A stretch of DNA of 64,000 nucleotides from Bacteroidota bacterium (GTDB lineage: Bacteria > Bacteroidota > Bacteroidia > Chitinophagales > Chitinophagaceae), in the NCBI GenBank assembly GCA_023437225.1, contig JAEZGS010000010.1, forward strand, positions 1 through 64,000, in the 5' to 3' direction. Below are positions 58,826 through 64,000 of this stretch, one piece after another. Numbering within the stretch: the stretch's first letter is position 1; each line of letters opens with the position of its first letter. A program made the translations under genes and the position numbers. The notes under the pieces were generated by a model. It saw only the letters and a list, made by a program, of their open reading frames with translations, made no database searches and was not told the DNA's origin.

Positions 58826-60811
58826 ATGAAAGTATTGGTAATAGCGCTTGCGTTCATTGTAACGATAACGGCTGACGGCTTTGCCCAAAGCAGAAAAGCG
58901 TTCGAACTGCGGTCACCTGATGGTAAGATCGTTGTTAACGTGACTGCTGGCGAAACAATGAGCTGGGCGGTAAGACATGAACAGACGCAAGTGCTGTTGC
59001 CTTCGCTGATTTCCATGCGACTTGCTGGCGGCGAACAATTGGGTAAAGATGTGCGCGTGGTCACTGCGAAACGCAACACTGTAAACGCAAGATTTCAAAC
59101 GCCTGTTTATAAAAAGAAAGAAGTAATTGATCACTACAACGAACTGGTGTTGAAGCTGAAAGGCAATTACGGACTGGTGTTCAGGGCATATAACGATGGA
59201 GTTGCGTATAGGTTTCAACTAGATCGTCCCGCGAAAGTGACAATTGCGGATGAGCAGGCAGAGTTTAATTTGCCGGGTGATCAACATGCCTTCATTCCAT
59301 ATGTCCGTGATCTTAGAAATCCCGTAGATCAGTTCGTCACATCGTTTGAGGCGCTTTATGATGAAGCACCTTTGTCGAAGCGTCAAAAAGATTCGCTGGC
59401 ATTCCTTCCGCTGCTTATATCTCTTGATGACCATAAGAAAGTGGTCATCCTTGAAGCTGATGTGGAAGATTACCCGGGAATGCACGTAGGTATCAATGAG
59501 CAGAAAACAAATTCTATCAAAGGAGTTTTTGCACCCGTTGCCCTGGAAGAAAAGACCGGAGGTTATAACAACATCAATCTGATCGTAACCCGTCGGGCGG
59601 ATCATATTGCTGTTGTGAATGGCAGTAGAAGTCTGCCCTGGAGAGCAATTATAATAAGCATCGAAGACAAACAACTTGCGAATAATGATATGGTTCAAAA
59701 GCTTTCTTCGCCAACGCGGATCCAGGATGTTAGTTGGATAAAGCCTGGAAAGGTAGCGTGGGACTGGTGGAACGATTGGAACATTTCGCATGTCGGTTTC
59801 AAAGCTGGCATCAACACAGAAACCTATAAGCATTATATTGATTTTGCCGCAGAGAATAAACTTGAGTATATCATCATGGATGAAGGCTGGAGTGAAAGTG
59901 GAAACCTGATGAAAGTATCGCCTGTAATAGATCTGCAGGAGATCATTCGTTACGGGAAGGAAAAAAATGTTGACGTCATTTTATGGGCAACATGGTATGC
60001 ATTGATCCGGCAAATGGATGAGATCTTTGGAAAATATGGGGGCATGGGTGTGAAAGGATTTAAGGTAGACTTTTTTGACCGGGACGATCAGAAAGTTGTT
60101 GCTTCGACATATGAAATTGCCAGCAAAGCTGCAGATCATAAGTTACTCATAGATTTCCACGGCATATACAAACCAACGGGATTGCAAAGGGTATATCCGA
60201 ACATCATCAACTTCGAGGGTGTGAAAGGATTGGAAAACAACAAGTGGACGCCCAATGATGACGTTCCGCGTTATGACGTTACTATTCCTTTCATCAGGAT
60301 GATTGCAGGACCGATGGACTATACTCCCGGAGGAATGAGAAACGCGAACAAGTGGAATTTCCGGCCGGTGCATTCCAACCCGATGACGCAGGGCACGCGC
60401 GCACACCAGGTGGCCATGTATGTTGTATTTGAAGCCCCACTACAAATGCTGGCAGACAATCCAACGATATATCGTAAGGAACAGGAGACTACAACTTTCA
60501 TTTCGGGCATCCCTACAGTGTTTGATGAAACTGTTGCACTAGACGGTAAAGTCGGAGAGTATGTGGCGATTGCACGGAAAAAAGATAAAACCTGGTATAT
60601 CGGCGCGATGACCAATTGGGACGGCAGGGAAATAGATATAGATTTCTCTTTCCTTGGTGATGGCAATTTTGAAGCAGAGATATTTCGTGATGGAATCAAT
60701 GCTGACCGTGAAGCAACGGATTATGTTCGCGAAGTTGTGCCGGTGAATAAGAACTCAAAGATTAAAGTTAAGATGTCGTCCGGCGGCGGATGGGCGGCAG
60801 TGGTGAGGTAG
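58826..60811 (+). CDS. GH97 alpha-galactosidase-like enzyme (retaining branch)
   Basis: 661 residues with a signal peptide (VLVIALAFIVTITADGFAQ). N-terminal beta-sandwich (SPDGKIVVNVTAGETMSWAV, about 30-290), catalytic barrel (about 300-560) with KPGKVAWDWWNDWNISHVGF and YIIMDEGWSE, and C-terminal sheet. The motif KVDFFDRDDQ begins at Lys413, placing Asp415 where the retaining alpha-galactosidase branch has its Asp nucleophile; the inverting alpha-glucosidase branch lacks it. It would remove alpha-1,6-galactose side chains of galactomannan. Last gene of the operon. Confidence 0.87.
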   Translation: MKVLVIALAFIVTITADGFAQSRKAFELRSPDGKIVVNVTAGETMSWAVRHEQTQVLLPSLISMRLAGGEQLGKDVRVVTAKRNTVNARFQTPVYKKKEVIDHYNELVLKLKGNYGLVFRAYNDGVAYRFQLDRPAKVTIADEQAEFNLPGDQHAFIPYVRDLRNPVDQFVTSFEALYDEAPLSKRQKDSLAFLPLLISLDDHKKVVILEADVEDYPGMHVGINEQKTNSIKGVFAPVALEEKTGGYNNINLIVTRRADHIAVVNGSRSLPWRAIIISIEDKQLANNDMVQKLSSPTRIQDVSWIKPGKVAWDWWNDWNISHVGFKAGINTETYKHYIDFAAENKLEYIIMDEGWSESGNLMKVSPVIDLQEIIRYGKEKNVDVILWATWYALIRQMDEIFGKYGGMGVKGFKVDFFDRDDQKVVASTYEIASKAADHKLLIDFHGIYKPTGLQRVYPNIINFEGVKGLENNKWTPNDDVPRYDVTIPFIRMIAGPMDYTPGGMRNANKWNFRPVHSNPMTQGTRAHQVAMYVVFEAPLQMLADNPTIYRKEQETTTFISGIPTVFDETVALDGKVGEYVAIARKKDKTWYIGAMTNWDGREIDIDFSFLGDGNFEAEIFRDGINADREATDYVREVVPVNKNSKIKVKMSSGGGWAAVVR

Positions 60812-60860
60812 AAATGGGAAATGGAAAATGGAAAATGGGAAATGGGAAATGGAAAGCGGG
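60811..60860. repeat. Purine-rich short-period repeat, second copy
   Basis: GAAATGGGAAATGGAAAATG with two further similar units, directly after the GH97 stop codon. The unit and its imperfections match the run at 48159-48210. Confidence 0.65.
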
Positions 60861-60894
60861 CAATGTACTATTTTGCGGCGGCAAACTTTGATGA

Positions 60895-61281
60895 ATGAAG
60901 TATACTCAATGGATCGGTATTGTTGCTGCGATAATTATGGTTGCTGCTTGTTTTATGCCCTGGACGTATTATCCTGATATCGACCAGACCTTCAATGGAT
61001 TTTATTCTTACCAGAATGTTTATGGCCGCCCGGGTAAAGCAATTACGGTGCTTGCAATCATCTGCATTATTTTCTTTCTTATCCCGCGCATTTGGGCCAA
61101 GCGATGGAATATTTTCTTCGGCGTAATTACACTTACCTATGTTTTAAAGACATTCATTCTTTTCAGCGGCTGCTACCGCGGTATTTGCCCTACCAAACTT
61201 TACGGTGTATGGGTGACATTGGTCGCCGCAATAGTCGTCTTATTAGGAGTATTGCTACCAACAGGCAGGACGGATAAGTGA
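60895..61281 (+). CDS. Four-helix membrane protein, function unknown
   Basis: 128 residues with hydrophobic segments at about 5-22, 44-63, 71-90 and 100-120. Two Cys residues (CYRGICPTKLYG) lie in a loop. The start YTQWIGIVAAIIMVAACFMP WTYYPD-type opening is familiar from uncharacterised Bacteroidota proteins. It is convergent with the nucleotidyltransferase gene, 18 bases between. Confidence 0.65.
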   Translation: MKYTQWIGIVAAIIMVAACFMPWTYYPDIDQTFNGFYSYQNVYGRPGKAITVLAIICIIFFLIPRIWAKRWNIFFGVITLTYVLKTFILFSGCYRGICPTKLYGVWVTLVAAIVVLLGVLLPTGRTDK

Positions 61282-61299
61282 GCCGACAATAGGGGAGAG

Positions 61300-62457
61300 T
61301 TAGGAATAATTTGCCATTCCAAAAGCCTTATTCCTGATTCTGCTAAAGTTGATTCGCTTCATTTCCTGGTATACCTCCGTGGCTACTGTCTTTGCCCGAA
61401 TCATGCTGCTGTCCCTTAGCCCCGACTTAATGATTATCCGTGAACCGACCTTTGCATAGGATCGGGCCTCATCAAGCCATACCGTCTTGATTCTTTGGCA
61501 GATAGGATTTACCGATTTTTCTTTATTCAATGAGGAGGCGATCTCTGGCGGTACCGTTGTTCCTAATAATTGTTCACATAGGCGCAATCCGACGTATAGG
61601 CACTTGCTCAAATTAAGTTTGCGGGTCTCTAAATGAATTCTGTTCCAGTCAAGCCCGGGGTGCGAATTTACTAATGCATGGAAGTCGCAAATGTGCCGCA
61701 TCTTCTTAAAGTAATTTCGCATTCCGTGATGCACCAGTATTGATAGAAAGAGATCTTCAGGATGTAACTGGCGAACCCGGGTCCCAAACGCGTTTTTCAT
61801 TTCAGAACGTTCCCACATTCTCTTCATATCAAGATCAACCTTATAATAGCTCTTCGCCAGGCGCCAATGAACATCCATTTCAACTGAATTTACCGTATCT
61901 ACAAATTCAAGGGCATGATCGTGCACCATTAAGTGCGCGATGTTTCGCGGCGTATTTTCAAATTTGGGTGAGTATCCGATTTGCCTGAATATATCAATGG
62001 ACCTCCTAACATCGTCTTCATGAATAATCACGTCCAGGTCGAGAAACGTTCTCAATGTTGTGTCAGGGTACATTACCGACAACGATGGGCCCTTGTAAGG
62101 AATAATCTCCAGGCCTGCGCCGGCGCAGTGGTTAACAGCCTCACGGAGATGTTGAAAATGCTTCTCATTTTTTTCTTTGCCTGTATCAAACATTGTTTCG
62201 ACCGCCGTCCAGACATCATTGGGCACCAGCTTTTTGTGCTCCTGGAGCGAATGATGGAGAAAGGCCACAACACCATTGTTTTTTGCCGCGAGTAAAAGGT
62301 TGTTCCAATTTTTGTGTCGCGATATTAATTCCTGCACTTCTACATGATCCGTCTGGGAAAGAAATTGTTTCTGGATGGAATACCTCAGCAGTTCATAGAT
62401 CGATGTTGGCATAGAAATCGGGTTAAGCATGTTGAATATAGAAAAATCAGACGGCAA
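61300..62457 (-). CDS. Nucleotidyltransferase-like protein (PF14907 type)
   Basis: 385 residues (376 if translation starts at the ATG at 62430). The centre shows GLEIIPYKGPSLSVMYPD and RTFLDLDVIIHEDDVRRSID, with the DLDV pair typical of nucleotidyltransferase-fold proteins of the PF14907 group, followed by SVEMDVHWRLAKSYY. The chemistry is not established. Relatives occur in surface-polysaccharide and peptide-maturation loci. It is divergent from the ABC exporter gene by 87 bases. Confidence 0.78.
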   Translation of the reverse strand: MPSDFSIFNMLNPISMPTSIYELLRYSIQKQFLSQTDHVEVQELISRHKNWNNLLLAAKNNGVVAFLHHSLQEHKKLVPNDVWTAVETMFDTGKEKNEKHFQHLREAVNHCAGAGLEIIPYKGPSLSVMYPDTTLRTFLDLDVIIHEDDVRRSIDIFRQIGYSPKFENTPRNIAHLMVHDHALEFVDTVNSVEMDVHWRLAKSYYKVDLDMKRMWERSEMKNAFGTRVRQLHPEDLFLSILVHHGMRNYFKKMRHICDFHALVNSHPGLDWNRIHLETRKLNLSKCLYVGLRLCEQLLGTTVPPEIASSLNKEKSVNPICQRIKTVWLDEARSYAKVGSRIIIKSGLRDSSMIRAKTVATEVYQEMKRINFSRIRNKAFGMANYS

Positions 62458-62544
62458 ATGAAATTCCCCTGGTTATTTTTCCAAATTCTAGAAGAATGAC
62501 TAAACGTTTAATATATTCAACTGGTGATGAAATAATTGCTTTCC

Positions 62545-64000
62545 ATGAATTACAAGTTTCGTCCGGGTTTAATTGGCTATAACGTCTTTTTCTACCGGGT
62601 TCTTGGTGGACGTCTATTCGTTTATCTCATCCTGGGTGTTTTTGTAAGCCTGATGGATGGAATTGGGATATCCATGTTTATTCCCCTATTGCAATCTACA
62701 GTCAATGAAAACGGAAAGGTTGGCCAACAGAGTCAGTTTGACGGAATACTTCAGCATTTTGAGAGATTCGGCTTAGAACCATCGATAACCGTAATACTAT
62801 CGATACTCGTGATAGTGTTTTGTCTAAAGGGCTTTGCAAAATTCCTGCAGGGCAAGTACCAGGTAATACTACGATATTATTTTTTCAAAAAGATAAGGAG
62901 CAACCTGATAATGAATCTGAGAAACCTCAGCTATGAAGGTTTTATGCAATTGAACGTGGGTAGAATTCAGAATAATCTTGTGCTTGAGGTACAGCGCCTG
63001 TTTCAGAACATGAATCATTATTTCAATGCGGCAAAGTCCGTAATGATGTTTCTTACTTATCTGCTTCTTGCCTTGCTTGCCAATTACCAGTTTGCGTTGT
63101 TCGTTATTCTGGGCACAAGCATTTCGAATTTATTGTTTCGCCGGTTTCAGCATAAAACAATTAAAGTATCGAACGAAGTTTCAAAAACAGGTAACCTCTT
63201 CAACAGCTATCTTATACAAGCGATTCATTATTTCAAATACCTGAAAGCAACGGGGCAATTCAATAAATATTCTGAACAGATGTCCGGTGCGATGGACAAA
63301 AGTGAGGAGCTCAATAAGGAAATGGGTAATTATACCGCTATAGTAATGGGTATACGGGAGCCCACCGTAATCATTATTGTGGCTATCGTTATATATGTAC
63401 AGGTAGTTTTGATGGGCTTCCAGTTTTCAGCAATTATGTTAGCCCTATTAATGCTGTTCCGGGCACTTACCTCACTTATGGCATTCATGAATGTGTGGCA
63501 ATATTTCATGCAGAACGTTGGTGCTATGACCTCGATCCATGAGCTGTCTTCTGAAATGCAGACGCTTGCTGAAAAGCAGCAGGGTGCTGAACCGGTTAAC
63601 AGCATTCTTGAAGTGACTTTGGAAGGGGTGGGTTATGAAAGACAGGGAAAGCAAATCCTGAACAATGTAAACCTGGTAATCAAGCCTAACCACACAACCG
63701 GGATCATTGGTGAAAGTGGTTCTGGAAAAACGACCGTTGCAAATATCATCGCAGGGTTAATATCGCCATCAGATGGAAAGGTGCTGATAAATGGTATTCC
63801 ATCGTTCAAACTAAATCTCATGGAGTATAGATCGAAGATCGGATACATCTCTCAGGACCCCGCAATATTTGACGATACGATCTTTAACAATGTGACTTTT
63901 TTCGACGACCCAACACCGGCAAATCTTAAGCGTTTTTTCGAAGTGGTCGAGGATGCGTCGTTGAGTGAATTCCTCGAGAAAATTGATGGCCATGAACAGG
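62545..64000 (+). CDS. ABC exporter, permease fused to ATPase (partial, runs off the window)
   Basis: The frame from ATG 62545 is open to the end, 485 codons so far. Six membrane helices lie in residues 20-315 (RLFVYLILGVFVSLMDGIGI first, MGIREPTVIIIVAIVIYVQV near the end). The nucleotide-binding domain begins at about 350; Walker A GESGSGKTT at about 390, Q-loop in GYISQDPAIFDDTIFNNVTF. The signature and Walker B lie beyond the edge. No N-terminal C39 peptidase domain. It exports a lipid, glycan or peptide. Confidence 0.85.
   Translation, partial: MNYKFRPGLIGYNVFFYRVLGGRLFVYLILGVFVSLMDGIGISMFIPLLQSTVNENGKVGQQSQFDGILQHFERFGLEPSITVILSILVIVFCLKGFAKFLQGKYQVILRYYFFKKIRSNLIMNLRNLSYEGFMQLNVGRIQNNLVLEVQRLFQNMNHYFNAAKSVMMFLTYLLLALLANYQFALFVILGTSISNLLFRRFQHKTIKVSNEVSKTGNLFNSYLIQAIHYFKYLKATGQFNKYSEQMSGAMDKSEELNKEMGNYTAIVMGIREPTVIIIVAIVIYVQVVLMGFQFSAIMLALLMLFRALTSLMAFMNVWQYFMQNVGAMTSIHELSSEMQTLAEKQQGAEPVNSILEVTLEGVGYERQGKQILNNVNLVIKPNHTTGIIGESGSGKTTVANIIAGLISPSDGKVLINGIPSFKLNLMEYRSKIGYISQDPAIFDDTIFNNVTFFDDPTPANLKRFFEVVEDASLSEFLEKIDGHEQ

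Overview
The window looks like chromosomal DNA of a Bacteroidota species, probably a free-living saprophyte of the Chitinophagales/Cytophagales type. The reasons are the TAnnTTTG promoter elements, the LytS/LytTR pair, GH97 and GH130 enzymes, the symporter-based beta-mannan pathway, many lipoprotein signals and the general gene repertoire. The genus cannot be named from the sequence alone. No rRNA, tRNA or CRISPR array was seen.

Region 1 (1 to about 6.2 kb) is the most unusual part. It is an integron-type gene-cassette array: nine imperfect-palindrome sites (attC-like; eight of 87-90 bp and one divergent site of 134 bp) alternate with one- or two-gene cassettes, all on the + strand. The diagnostic sign is that the first 9-10 bases of each complete cassette are the reverse complement of the bases at the left edge of its own 3' attC site, and this pairing changes from cassette to cassette. 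Five cassettes certainly carry toxin-antitoxin type genes: HigB/HigA of two unrelated families, an RHH-like antitoxin with a PIN toxin, MntA/HepT, and DUF433 with a broken DUF5615. The others carry an orphan DUF433, an immunity-like protein, a membrane protein and a lipoprotein. The partial cassette at the left edge ends with an HTH protein. Most cassettes have their own TAnnTTTG promoter. No recognisable integron integrase lies in the window; gene polarity places the attI/intI end to the left of base 1. The array decays to the right: half-sites near 6.2 and 6.65 kb and degraded sites near 11.3, 12.3 and 12.45 kb, together with gene fragments and very small ORFs.

Region 2 (6.7-11.1 kb) has exported proteins: a serine hydrolase, an NTF2-like protein, an alpha/beta hydrolase and a TPR protein. 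Region 3 (11-16.2 kb) is decayed array followed by a cupin, a RibD/DHFR-like reductase, an MBL-fold hydrolase, a VOC protein and a decayed DHFR-like pseudogene. Region 4 (16.2-20.3 kb, minus strand) is a solitary tyrosine recombinase and a MacA/MacB-type efflux operon. Region 5 (20.5-27.7 kb) holds a PKD lipoprotein, an amidohydrolase, two more DHFR-like proteins, a rifampin ADP-ribosyltransferase (Arr), a VanZ protein and a remarkable cyclophilin-sialidase-glutathione peroxidase fusion. Region 6 (27.7-47.1 kb) is a mixed stretch: AsmA, a PhnD-like binding protein, lipocalin, SDR/AraC, S41 protease, CPBP protease, the DUF2157-DUF4401-GDYXXLXY operon, pirin, App1 phosphatase, nucleoside hydrolase, a LytS/LytTR two-component system and a one-domain asparaginase.

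Region 7 (47.2-60.8 kb) is a compact gluco/galactomannan locus: GH5 endoglucanase, carbohydrate acetylesterase, a GH5-GH26 double mannanase, a GPH-type sugar symporter, GH130 mannosyl-glucose phosphorylase, an AGE-family epimerase, GH3 and GH97. Together these make the known route mannan -> mannobiose -> mannosyl-glucose -> mannose-1-phosphate + glucose, with no SusC/SusD pair. The right edge (61-64 kb) has a PF14907-like nucleotidyltransferase and the start of an ABC exporter that runs out of the window.
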